Of a DNA stretch of 64,000 nt, positions 1 through 9,684 are shown piece by piece. The notes below the pieces were generated by a model. The model was not told where the DNA came from. It did no database searches and worked only from the letters and a program-made list of their open reading frames with translations. The position numbers were made by a program, and so were the translations under genes. This DNA comes from Rhopalosiphum padi (lineage: Eukaryota > Arthropoda > Insecta > Hemiptera > Aphididae): NCBI RefSeq assembly GCF_020882245.1, contig NC_083599.1, forward strand, positions 8,680,001 to 8,744,000, in the 5' to 3' direction. Position 1 is the first letter of the stretch, and the number at the start of each line of letters is the position of its first letter.

Positions 1-973
1 CATCTAGATATTCAATAGTTTTTGGGAATTTTACTTCAATTTTATCAGTATTTTAGAAAATTAACAGATAATAGACCCATAATTTCAAGGAGTTTAGTGT
101 CTCACACCAAGGAAATCAAGCATTTTTGGGGATGTTTGATATTTACGACCAATATTGTCAAGATTTATTGGGGATGTATTTTTTCCGGCTTTTGTATTCA
201 AGGAATATTTTCTCTGAGACACAGATATTAATCCGTATATGGTAATTTTTGATATTTTTATGAAGATTTCCAAGGATTCTTGGGGTTGTAAATATTTCCA
301 ACTATTATTTTCAAGGAATAATGTGTCCTACATCAAGATATTCAAGCATTTTTGGGGATCTTTGACGATATATTTCAAGAATTTTAGGTAATTAAATAGT
401 TTTAGACCATTTTTTTCAAGGAATTATGTGCTTTACATCAAGATATTCCAGTATATATGGGGATCTTTGATATTTTTGATCATAATTATCAAGGATTCTT
501 GGGGTTGTAAATATTTCCGGCTTTTTTTTCAAGTAATTTGTGTCTTACACCAAGATATTCAAGCGCATATGGAAATCTTTGATAAGTTTTATCAAGATTT
601 CCAAGGATTTTTGGGGTTGTAAATATTTCCAGCTATTAGTTTAAAGGAATTATGTATCCAACATCAATATATACCGCTGTTTATGAGAATTTTTGACGAT
701 ACATTTCAAGAATTTTAGGTAATTTTATTGTTTTAGACCATTTTTTTCAAGGAATTATGTGTTTTACATCAAGATATTCCAGTATATATGGGGATCTTTG
801 ATATTTTTGATCATAATTATCAAGGATTATTGGGATTGTAATTATTTCCGACTTTTTTTTCAAGTAATTTGTGTCTTACACCAAGATATTCAAGCGCATA
901 TGGAAATCTTTGATAAGTTTTATCAAGATTTCCAAGGATTTTTGGGGTTGTAAATATTTCCAGCTATTAGATT
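1..973 (+). repeat. HOR unit 1: 9-mer, left end cut by the window
   Basis: d (last 85 bases)-e-f-g-a-b-c-a-b with starts at 86, 199, 312, 417, 530, 643, 748 and 861. e ends TTTTGTATT and f has GAGACACAG, variants shared with the units at 9685, 19611 and 23685. Confidence 0.88.
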
Positions 974-1077
974 AAAGGAATTATTTGTCCTACATCTAGA
1001 TATTCAATAGTTTTTGGGAATTTTACTTCAATTTTATCAGTATTTTAGAAAATTAACAGATAATAGACCCATAATTT
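974..1077 (+). repeat. Monomer type d (short, 104 bp), representative
   Basis: Starts AAAGGAATTAT, contains CATCTAGATATTCAATAG and TTAACAGATAATAGACCC, and ends before CAAGGAGTTTAG of e. It opens every HOR unit. A 103-bp variant (d-prime, first at 2627) has lost one T in the ACTTCAATTTTATC stretch. It aligns best with c and g, the other short monomers, and lacks the 20-bp TTGGGGTT block of the long class. Confidence 0.9.
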
Positions 1078-1190
1078 CAAGGAGTTTAGTGTCTCACACC
1101 AAGGAAATCAAGCATCTTTGGGGATGTTTGATATTTACGACCAATATTGTCAAGATTTATTGGGGATAAATTTTTTCCGGCTTTTGTTTT
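1078..1190 (+). repeat. Monomer type e (long, 113 bp), representative
   Basis: Starts CAAGGAGTTTAGTGTCTC; contains ACGACCAATATTGTCAAG, which includes the 8-bp palindrome CAATATTG, and a diverged form of the conserved block (TTGGGGATAAATTTTTTCC here, TTGGGGATGTATTTTTTCC in most copies). By position and similarity it is the d-e-f counterpart of monomer a. A 114-bp variant (e2) with ATTAATATTGACAAAG is confined to six units between 21.5 and 33.8 kb. Confidence 0.88.
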
Positions 1191-1303
1191 CAAGGAATAT
1201 TTTCTCTGAGACAAAGATATTAATCCGTATATGGTGATTTTTGATATTTTTATGAAGATTTCCAAGGATTCTTGGGGTTGTAAATATTTCCAAATATTAT
1301 TTT
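1191..1303 (+). repeat. Monomer type f (long, 113 bp), representative
   Basis: Starts CAAGGAATATTTTCTCTGAG and carries ATTAATCCGTATATGGT, GAAGATTTCCAAGGATTC and the conserved block TTGGGGTTGTAAATATTTCC. Its 3' half is close to that of b, making it the d-e-f counterpart of b. Region II has a distinct version (f2) with GATAGTTTTATG and TTGTAACTATTTCC. Confidence 0.88.
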
Positions 1304-1408
1304 CAAGGAATAATGTGTCCTACATCAAGATATTCAAGCATTTTTGGGGATCTTTGACGATATATTTCAAGAATTTTAGGTAATTAAATAGTTTTAGACC
1401 ATTTTTTT
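1304..1408 (+). repeat. Monomer type g (short, 105 bp), representative; apparent h/c chimera
   Basis: The 5' third (CAAGGAATAATGTGTCCTAC, then ATCAAGATATTCAAGC) matches monomer h. The 3' part (TTTGACGATATATTTCAAG, TTTTAGGTAATT, TTTTAGACC) matches monomer c. It is found only in region I and heads the g-a-b trimer. Confidence 0.85.
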
Positions 1409-1521
1409 CAAGGAATTATGTGTTTTACATCAAGATATTCCAGTATATATGGGGATCTTTGATATTTTTGATCATAATTATCAAGGATTCTTGGGGTTGT
1501 AAATATTTCCGGCTTTTTTTT
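1409..1521 (+). repeat. Monomer type a (long, 113 bp), representative
   Basis: Starts CAAGGAATTATGTGTTTTAC, continues with ATATTCCAGTATATATGGGG and TTGATCATAATTATCAAGG, and ends with the conserved block plus CCGGC and a T8 tract. It is always second in the g-a-b and c-a-b trimers. Subtypes differ at TTTTAC or TTCTGC near the start and at GGATTCTTGG, GGATTATTGG, AGAATTATTGG or GGACTATTGG. Confidence 0.9.
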
Positions 1522-1634
1522 CAAGTAATTTGTGTCTTGCACCAAGATATTCAAGCGCATATGGGAATCTTTGATAAGTTTTATCAAGATTTCCAAAGAT
1601 TTTTGGGGTTGTAAATATTTCCAGCTATTAGTTT
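1522..1634 (+). repeat. Monomer type b (long, 113 bp), representative
   Basis: Starts CAAGTAATTTGTGTCT and contains CAAGATATTCAAGCGCATAT, a dyad TTGATAA-GTT-TTATCAA, CCAAGGATTTTTGGGG (CCAAAG in this copy) and an ending CCAGCTATTAGTTT. It is third in the g-a-b and c-a-b trimers, and with its neighbour a forms the most abundant dimer of the array. Confidence 0.9.
1571..1587. other. Dyad in monomer b, 7-bp arms (representative)
   Basis: TTGATAA-GTT-TTATCAA is a perfect inverted repeat with a 3-nt spacer, present in almost every b monomer. Region II copies with CCTTGATAA (for example 42381-42399) extend it to 8-bp arms. Copies with TTATTAAG (for example 5273-5385, 54608-54720) break it. Confidence 0.8.
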
Positions 1635-1739
1635 AAAGGAATTATGTATCCAACATCAATATATACCGCTGTTTATGAGAATTTTTGACGATACATTTCA
1701 AGAATTTTAGGTAATTTTATTGTTTTAGACCATTTTTTT
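1635..1739 (+). repeat. Monomer type c (short, 105 bp), representative
   Basis: Starts AAAGGAATTATGTATCCAAC and contains ATATATACCGCTGTTTATG, TTTTTGACGATACATTTC, TTTTAGGTAATT and TTTTAGACC before a T7 tract. It lacks the 20-bp block of long monomers. Some copies begin CAAGG when the preceding monomer ends in the h or f style (for example 9354, 26001), showing that start and body are exchanged between types. Confidence 0.9.
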
Positions 1740-1965
1740 CAAGGAATTATGTGTTTTACATCAAGATATTCCAGTATATATGGGGATCTTTGATATTTTT
1801 GATCATAATTATCAAGGATTATTGGGATTGTAATTATTTCCGACTTTTTTTTCAAGTAATTTGTGTCTTACACCAAGATATTCAAGCGCATATGGAAATC
1901 TTTGATAAGTTTTATCAAGATTTCCAAGGATTTTTGGGGTTGTAAATATTTCCAGCTATTAGATT
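1740..1965 (+). repeat. Second a-b dimer of the canonical unit (a-prime, b-prime)
   Basis: Positions 8 and 9 of the HOR. The a copy here (1740-1852) has GGATTATTGGGATTGTAATT and CCGACTTTTTTTT, unlike the first a of the same unit, so the two a-b dimers of one unit are distinguishable. The b copy (1853-1965) ends CCAGCTATTAGATT, a variant of the usual TTAGTTT. Confidence 0.88.
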
Positions 1966-2626
1966 AAAGGAATTATTTGTCCTACATCTAGATATTCAAT
2001 AGTTTTTGGGAATTTTACTTCAATTTTATCAGTATTTTAGAAAATTAACAGATAATAGACCCATAATTTCAAGGAGTTTAGTGTCTCACACCAAGGAAAT
2101 CAAGCATCTTTGGGGATGTTTGATATTTACGACCAATATTGTCAAGATTTATTGGGGATAAATTTTTTCCGGCTTTTGTTTTCAAGGAATATTTTCTCTG
2201 AGACAAAGATATTAATCCGTATATGGTGATTTTTGATATTTTTATGAAGATTTCCAAGGATTCTTGGGGTTGTAAATATTTCCAAATATTATTTTCAAGG
2301 AATAATGTGTCCTACATCAAGATATTCAAGCATTTTTGGGGATCTTTGACGATATATTTCAAGAATTTTAGGTAATTAAATAGTTTTAGACCATTTTTTT
2401 CAAGGAATTATGTGTTTTACATCAAGATATTCCAGTATATATGGGGATCTTTGATATTTTTGATCATAATTATCAAGGATTCTTGGGGTTGTAAATATTT
2501 CCGGCTTTTTTTTCAAGTAATTTGTGTCTTGCACCAAGATATTCAAGCGCATATGGGAATCTTTGATAAGTTTTATCAAGATTTCCAAAGATTTTTGGGG
2601 TTGTAAATATTTCCAGCTATTAGTTT
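1966..2626 (+). repeat. HOR unit 3: 6-mer, 661 bp
   Basis: d-e-f-g-a-b, a near copy of the previous unit without its c-a-b trimer (331 bp less). Confidence 0.9.
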
Positions 2627-3617
2627 AAAGGAATTATGTGTCCTACATCTAGATATTCAATAGTTTTTGGGAATTTTACTTCAAATTATCAGTATTTTAG
2701 AAAATTAACAGATAATAGACCCATAATTTCAAGGAGTTTAGTGTCTCACACCAAGGAAATCAAAAATTTTTGGGGATGTTTGATATTTACGACCAATATT
2801 GTCAAGATTTATTGGGGATGTATTTTTTCCGGCTTTTGTTTTCAAGGAATATTTTCTCTGAGAAAAAGATATTAATCCGTATATGGTAATTTTTGATATT
2901 TTTATGAAGATTTCCAAGGATTCTTGGGGTTGTAAATATTTCCAACTATTATTTTCAAGGAATAATGTGTCCTACATCAAGATATTCAAGCATTTTTGGG
3001 GATCTTTGACGATATATTTCAAGAATTTTAGGTAATTAAATAGTTTTAGACCATTTTTTTCAAGGAATTATGTGTTATACATCAAGATATTCCAGTATAT
3101 ATGGGGATCTTTGATATTTTTGATCATAATTATCAAGGATTCTTGGGGTTGTAAATATTTCCTGCTTTTTTTTCAAGTAATTTGTGTCTTACACCAAGAT
3201 ATTCAAGCGCATATGGGAATCTTTGATAAGTTTTATCAAGATTTCCAAGGATTTTTGGGGTTGTAAATATTTCCAGCTATTAGTTTAAAGGAATTATGTA
3301 TCCAACATCAATATATACCGCTGTTTATGAGAATTTTTGACGATACATTTCAAGAATTTTAGGTAATTTTATTGTTTTAGACCATTTTTTTCAAGGAATT
3401 ATGTGTTTTACATCAAGATATTCCAGTATATATGGGGATCTTTGATATTTTTGATCATAATTATCAAGGATTATTGGGATTGTAATTATTTCCGACTTTT
3501 TTTTCAAGTAATTTGTGTCTTACACCAAGATATTCAAGCGCATATGGAAATCTTTGATAAGTTTTATCAAGATTTCCAAGGATTTTTGGGGTTGTAAATA
3601 TTTCCAGCTATTAGATT
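2627..3617 (+). repeat. HOR unit 4: 9-mer, 991 bp
   Basis: d' (103 bp)-e-f-g-a-b-c-a-b. Private changes AAAAATTTTTGGGG in e and GAGAAAAAG in f recur only at 12224-13214. Confidence 0.9.
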
Positions 3618-4724
3618 AAAGGAATTATGTGTCCTACATCTAGATATTCAATAGTTTTTGGGAATTTTACTTCAATTTTATCAGTATTTTAGAAAATTAA
3701 CAGATAATAGACCCATAATTTCAAGGAGTTTAGTGTCTCACACCAAGGAAATCAAGCATTTTTGGGGATGTTTGATATTTACGACCAATATTGTCAAGAT
3801 TTATTGGGGATAAATTTTTTCCGGCTTTTGTTTTGAAGGAATATTTTCTCTGAGACAAAGATATTAATCCGTATATGGTGATTTTTGATATTTTTATGAA
3901 GATTTCCAAGGATTCTTGGGGTTGTAAATATTTCCAAATATTATTTTCAAGGAATAATGTGTCCTACATCAAGATATTCAAGCGTTTTTGGGGATATTTA
4001 ATATTTTTAATCATGAATTTCAAGGATTCTTGGGATTGTAAATATTTCCGGCTATTATTTTCAAGGAATAATGTATCCAACATCAATATATTCAAGCATT
4101 TTTGGGGATCTTTGACGATATATTTCAAGAATTTTAGGTAATTAAATAGTTTTAGACCATTTTTTTCAAGGAATTATGTGTTTTACATCAAGATATTCCA
4201 GTATATATGGGGATCTTTGATATTTTTGATCATAATTATCAAGGATTCTTGGGGTTGTAAATATTTCCTGCTTTTTTTTTCTAGTAATTTGTGTCTTACA
4301 CCAAGATATTCAAGCGCATATGGGAATCTTTGATAAGTTTTATCAAGATTTCCAAGGATTTTTGGGGTTGTAAATATTTCCAGCTATTAGTTTAAAGGAA
4401 TTATGTATCCAACATCAATATATACCGGTGTTTATGAGAATTTTTGACGATAAATTTCAAGAATATTAGGTAATTTTATTGTTTTAGACCATTTTTGTCA
4501 AGGAATTATGTGTTCTGCATCAAGAAATTCCAGCATATATGGGGATCTTTGATATTTTTGATCATAATTATCAAGAATTATTGGGGTTGTAAATATTTCC
4601 GACTTTTTTTTCAAGTAATTTGTGTCTCACACCAAGATATTCAAGCGCATATGGGAATCTTTGATAAGTTTTATCAAGATTTCCAAAGATTTTTGGGGTT
4701 GTAAATATTTCCAGCTATTAGTTT
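3618..4724 (+). repeat. HOR unit 5: 10-mer with h, 1107 bp
   Basis: d-e-f-h-g-a-b-c-a-b. f starts GAAGGAATATT; h is 3948-4061; the following g starts like c (AATGTATCCAAC). The first a has a T9 tract. Confidence 0.9.
3948..4061 (+). repeat. Monomer type h (long, 114 bp), representative
   Basis: Starts like g (CAAGGAATAATGTGTCCTAC), then reads CGTTTTTGGGGATATTTAAT, TTAATCATGAATTTCAAGG and TTGGGATTGTAAATATTTCC, ending CCGGCTATTATTTT. It is present in ten region I units (near 3948, 5716, 13.5k, 15.3k, 25887, 30295, 31064, 33058, 33834 and as a fusion at 21813). A 7-bp shorter version occurs at 30295 and 33834. Its middle recurs in the a-type monomers at 26106, 31283 and 34046. Confidence 0.85.
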
Positions 4725-5385
4725 AAAGGAATTATGTCTCCTACATCTAGATATTCAATAGTTTTTGGGAATTTTACTTCAATTTTATCAGTATATTAGA
4801 AAATTAACAGATAATAGACCCATAATTTCAAGGAGTTTAGTGTCTCACACCAAGGAAATCAAGCATTTTTGGGGATGTTTGATATTTACGACCAATATTG
4901 TCAAGATTTATTGGGGATGTATTTTTTCCGTCTTTTGTTTTCAAGGAATATTTTCTCTGAGACAAAGATATTAATCCGTATATGGTAATTTTTGATATTT
5001 TTATGAAGATTTCCAAGGATTCTTGGGGTTGTAAATATTTCCAACTATTATTTTCAAGGAATAATGTGTCCTACATCAAGATATTCAAGCATTTTTGGGG
5101 ATCTTTGACGATATATTTCAAGAATTTTAGGTAAATAAATAGTTTTAGACCATTTTTTTCAATGAATTATGTGTTTTACATCAAGATATTCCAGTATATA
5201 TGGGGATCTTTGATATTTTTGATCATAATTATCAAGGATTATTGGGGTTGTAATTATTTCCGACTTTTTTTTCAAGTAATTTGTGTCTTACACCAAGATA
5301 TTCAAGCGCATATAGGAATCTTTGATAAGTTTTATTAAGATTTCCAAGGATTTTTGGGGTTGTAAATATTTCCAGCTATTAGATT
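4725..5385 (+). repeat. HOR unit 6: 6-mer, 661 bp
   Basis: d-e-f-g-a-b. a starts CAATGAATTATG; b has TATAGGAATC and TTATTAAG, which breaks its dyad. Confidence 0.9.
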
Positions 5386-6491
5386 AAAGGAATTATGTGT
5401 CCTACATCTAGATATTCAATAGTTTTTGGGAATTTTACTTCAATTTTATCAGTATTTTAGAAAATTAACAGATAATAGACCCATAATTTCAAGGAGTTTA
5501 GTGTCTCACACCAAGGAAATCAAGCATTTTTGGGGATGTTTGATATTTACGACCAATATTGTCAAGATTTATTGGGGATAAATTTTTTCCGGCTTTTGTT
5601 TTGAAGGAATATTTTCTCTGAGACAAAGATATTAATCCGTATATGGTGATTTTTGATATTTTTATGAAGATTTCCAAGGATTCTTGGGGTTGTAAATATT
5701 TCCAAATATTATTTTCAAGGAATAATGTGTCCTACATCAAGATATTCAAGCGTTTTTGGGGATATTTAATATTTTTAATCATGAATTTCAAGGATTCTTG
5801 GGATTGTAAATATTTCCGGCTATTATTTTCAAGGAATAATGTATCCAACATCAATATATTCAAGCATTTTTGGGGATCTTTGACGATATATTTCAAGAAT
5901 TTTAGGTAATTAAATAGTTTTAGACCATTTTTTTCAAGGAATTATGTGTTTTACATCAAGATATTCCAGTATATATGGGGATCTTTGATATTTTTGATCA
6001 TAATTATCAAGGATTCTTGGGGTTGTAAATATTTCCTGCTTTTTTTTCTAGTAATTTGTGTCTTACACCAAGATATTCAAGCGCATATGGGAATCTTTGA
6101 TAAGTTTTATCAAGATTTCCAAGGATTTTTGGGGTTGTAAATATTTCCAGCTATTAGTTTAAAGGAATTATGTATCCAACATCAATATATACCGGTGTTT
6201 ATGAGAATTTTTGACGATAAATTTCAAGAATATTAGGTAATTTTATTGTTTTAGACCATTTTTGTCAAGGAATTATGTGTTCTGCATCAAGAAATTCCAG
6301 CATATATGGGGATCTTTGATATTTTTGATCATAATTATCAAGAATTATTGGGGTTGTAAATATTTCCGACTTTTTTTTCAAGTAATTTGTGTCTCACACC
6401 AAGATATTCAAGCGCATATGGGAATCTTTGATAAGTTTTATCAAGATTTCCAAAGATTTTTGGGGTTGTAAATATTTCCAGCTATTAGTTT
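5386..6491 (+). repeat. HOR unit 7: 10-mer with h, 1106 bp
   Basis: d-e-f-h-g-a-b-c-a-b, the tandem copy of the unit at 3618 with T8 instead of T9 in the first a. Confidence 0.9.
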
Positions 6492-7152
6492 AAAGGAATT
6501 ATGTCTCCTACATCTAGATATTCAATAGTTTTTGGGAATTTTACTTCAATTTTATCAGTATATTAGAAAATTAACAGATAATAGACCCATAATTTCAAGG
6601 AGTTTAGTGTCTCACACCAAGGAAATCAAGCATTTTTGGGGATGTTTGATATTTACGACCAATATTGTCAAGATTTATTGGGGATGTATTTTTTCCGTCT
6701 TTTGTTTTCAAGGAATATTTTCTCTGAGACAAAGATATTAATCCGTATATGGTAATTTTTGATATTTTTATGAAGATTTCCAAGGATTCTTGGGGTTGTA
6801 AATATTTCCAACTATTATTTTCAAGGAATAATGTGTCCTACATCAAGATATTCAAGCATTTTTGGGGATCTTTGACGATATATTTCAAGAATTTTAGGTA
6901 AATAAATAGTTTTAGACCATTTTTTTCAATGAATTATGTGTTTTACATCAAGATATTCCAGTATATATGGGGATCTTTGATATTTTTGATCATAATTATC
7001 AAGGATTATTGGGGTTGTAATTATTTCCGACTTTTTTTTCAAGTAATTTGTGTCTTACACCAAGATATTCAAGCGCATATAGGAATCTTTGATAAGTTTT
7101 ATTAAGATTTCCAAGGATTTTTGGGGTTGTAAATATTTCCAGCTATTAGTTT
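6492..7152 (+). repeat. HOR unit 8: 6-mer, 661 bp
   Basis: d-e-f-g-a-b, the tandem copy of the unit at 4725; its b ends TTAGTTT rather than TTAGATT. Confidence 0.9.
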
Positions 7153-7813
7153 AAAGGAATTATGTGTCCTACATCTAGATATTCAATAGTTTTTGGGAAT
7201 TTTACTTCAATTTTATCAGTATTTTAGAAAATTAACAGATAATAGACCCATAATTTCAAGGAGTTTAGTGTCTCACACCAAGGAAATCAAGCATTTTTGG
7301 GGATGTTTGATATTTACGACCAATATTGTCAAGATTTATTGGGGATGTATTTTTTCCGGCTTTTGTTTTCAAGGAATATTTTCTCTGAGACAAAGATATT
7401 AATCCGTATATGGTAATTTTTGATATTTTTATGAAGATTTCCAAGGATTCTTGGGGTTGTAAATATTTCCAACTATTATTTTCAAGGAATAATGTGTCCT
7501 ACATCAAGATATTCAAGCATTTTTGGGGATCTTTGACGATATATTTCAAGAATTTTAGGTAATTAAATAGTTTTAGACCATTTTTTTCAAGGAATTATGT
7601 GTTTTACATCAAGATATTCCAGTATATATGGGGATCTTTGATATTTTTGATCATAATTATCAAGGATTCTTGGGGTTGTAAATATTTCCGGCTTTTTTTT
7701 CAAGTAATTTGTGTCTTGCACCAAGATATTCAAGCGCATATGGGAATCTTTGATAAGTTTTATCAAGATTTCCAAAGATTTTTGGGGTTGTAAATATTTC
7801 CAGCTATTAGTTT
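7153..7813 (+). repeat. HOR unit 9: 6-mer, 661 bp
   Basis: d-e-f-g-a-b with GTCTTGCACC and CCAAAGATTTTT in b, a b subtype also found at 1522, 2514, 27211, 32388 and 35151. Confidence 0.9.
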
Positions 7814-8692
7814 AAAGGAATTATGTGTCCTACATCTAGATATTCAATAGTTTTTGGGAATTTTACTTCAAATTATCAGTATTTTAGAAAATTAACAGAT
7901 AATAGACCCATAATTTCAAGGAGTTTAGTGTCTCACACCAAGGAAATCAAGCATTTTTGGGGATGTTTGATATTTACGACCAATATTGTCAAGATTTATT
8001 GGGGATGTATTTTTTCCGGCTTTTGTTTTCAAGGAATATTTTCTCTGAGACAAAGATATTAATCCGTATATGGTAATTTTTGATATTTTTATAAAGATTT
8101 CCAAGGATTCTTGGGGTTGTAAATATTTCCAACTATTATTTTCAAGGAATAATGTGTCCTACATCAAGATATTCAAGCATTTTTGGGGATCTTTGACGAT
8201 ATATTTCAAGAATTTTAGGTAATTAAATAGTTTTAGACCATTTTTTTCAAGGAATTATGTGTTTTACATCAAGATATTCCAGTATATATGGGGATCTTTG
8301 ATATTTTTGATCATAATTATCAAGGATTCTTGGGGTTGTAAATATTTCCTGCTTTTTTTTCAAGTAATTTGTGTCTTACACCAAGATATTCAAGCGCATA
8401 TGGGAATCTTTGATAAGTTTTATCAAGATTTCCAAGGATTTTTGGGGTTGTAAATATTTCCAGCTATTAGTTTAAAGGAATTATGTATCCAACATCAATA
8501 TATACCGGTGTTTATGAGAATTTTTGACGATAAATTTCAAGAATATTAGGTAATTTTATTGTTTTAGACCATTTTTGTCAAGGAATTATGTGTTCTGCAT
8601 CAAGAAATTCCAGCATATATGGGGATCTTTGATATTTTTGATCATAATTATCAAGAATTATTGGGGTTGTAAATATTTCCAGCTATTAGTTT
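7814..8692 (+). repeat. HOR unit 10: 8-mer with an a/b fusion, 879 bp
   Basis: d'-e-f-g-a-b-c-(a/b). The last monomer (8579-8692, 114 bp) starts as a (TTCTGCATCAAG) and ends as b (CCAGCTATTAGTTT). f has TTTTATAAAG. Confidence 0.9.
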
Positions 8693-9684
8693 AAAGGAAT
8701 TATGTCTCCTACATCTAGATATTCAATAGTTTTTGGGAATTTTACTTCAATTTTATCAGTATTTTAGAAAATTAACAGATAATAGACCCATAATTTCAAG
8801 GAGTTTAGTGTCTCACACCAAGGAAATCAAGCATTTTTGGGGATGTTTGATATTTACGACCAATATTGTCAAGATTTATTGGGGATGTATTTTTTCCGTC
8901 TTTTGTTTTCAAGGAATATTTTCTCTGAGACAAAGATATTAATCCGTATATGGTAATTTTTGATATTTTTATGAAGATTTCCAAGGATTCTTGGGGTTGT
9001 AAATATTTCCAACTATTATTTTCAAGGAATAATGTGTCCTACATCAAGATATTCAAGCATTTTTGGGGATCTTTGACGATATATTTCAAGAATTTTAGGT
9101 AATTAAATAGTTTTAGACCATTTTTTTCAAGGAATTATGTGTTTTACATCAAGATATTCCAGTATATATGGGGATCTTTGATATTTTTGATCATAATTAT
9201 CAAGGATTCTTGGGGTTGTAAATATTTCCTGCTTTTTTTTCAAGTAATTTGTGTCTTACACCAAGATATTCATGAGCATATGGGAATCTTTGATAAGTTT
9301 TATCAAGATTTCCAAGGATTTTTGGGGTTGTGAATATTTCCGGCTATTATTTTCAAGGAATTATGTATAAAACATCAATATATACCGCTGTTTATGAGAA
9401 TTTTTGACGATACATTTCAAGAATTTTAGGTAATTTTATTGTTTTAGACCATTTTTGTCAAGGAATTATGTGTTCTGCATCAAGATATTCCAGCATATAT
9501 GGGGATCTTTCATATTTTTGATCATAATTATCAAGGATTATTGGGGTTGTAAATATTTCCGACTTTTTTATCAAGTAATTTGTGTCTTACACCAAGATAT
9601 TCAAGCGCATACGGAAATCTTTGATAAGTCTTATCAAGATTTCCAAGAATTTTTGGGGTTGTAAATATTTCCAGCTATTAGTTT
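8693..9684 (+). repeat. HOR unit 11: 9-mer, 992 bp
   Basis: d-e-f-g-a-b-c-a-b. The first b has TTCATGAGCATATG and an f-like end (TTGTGAATATTTCCGGC); c starts CAAGGAATTATGTATAAAAC; a has TCTTTCATATTTTTG. Confidence 0.9.

Larger units (their letters stand above)
974..1965 (+). repeat. HOR unit 2: canonical 9-mer, 992 bp
   Basis: d-e-f-g-a-b-c-a-b with starts at 974, 1078, 1191, 1304, 1409, 1522, 1635, 1740 and 1853. It serves as the reference unit for this annotation. e has ATCTTTGGGG and GGGGATAAATT. Confidence 0.92.
3618..7152 (+). repeat. Tandem pair of a 1767-bp segment (10-mer + 6-mer)
   Basis: Units 3618-4724 plus 4725-5385 are repeated as 5386-6491 plus 6492-7152. Both halves share the h monomer, CTAGTAATTTG at the start of b, GACGATAAATTTC in c and TATAGGAATC in b. 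The first half is one base longer because of an extra T near 4280. The pair is repeated within the long duplication at 13215-16748. Confidence 0.9.

Noticed and set aside
22..231. TTTTCAAGGAATATTTTCTC and ATTTTTATG contexts as promoters or ribosome-binding sites
   Set aside because: AT-rich boxes arise by chance in a ~28% GC repeat, and no gene follows them.
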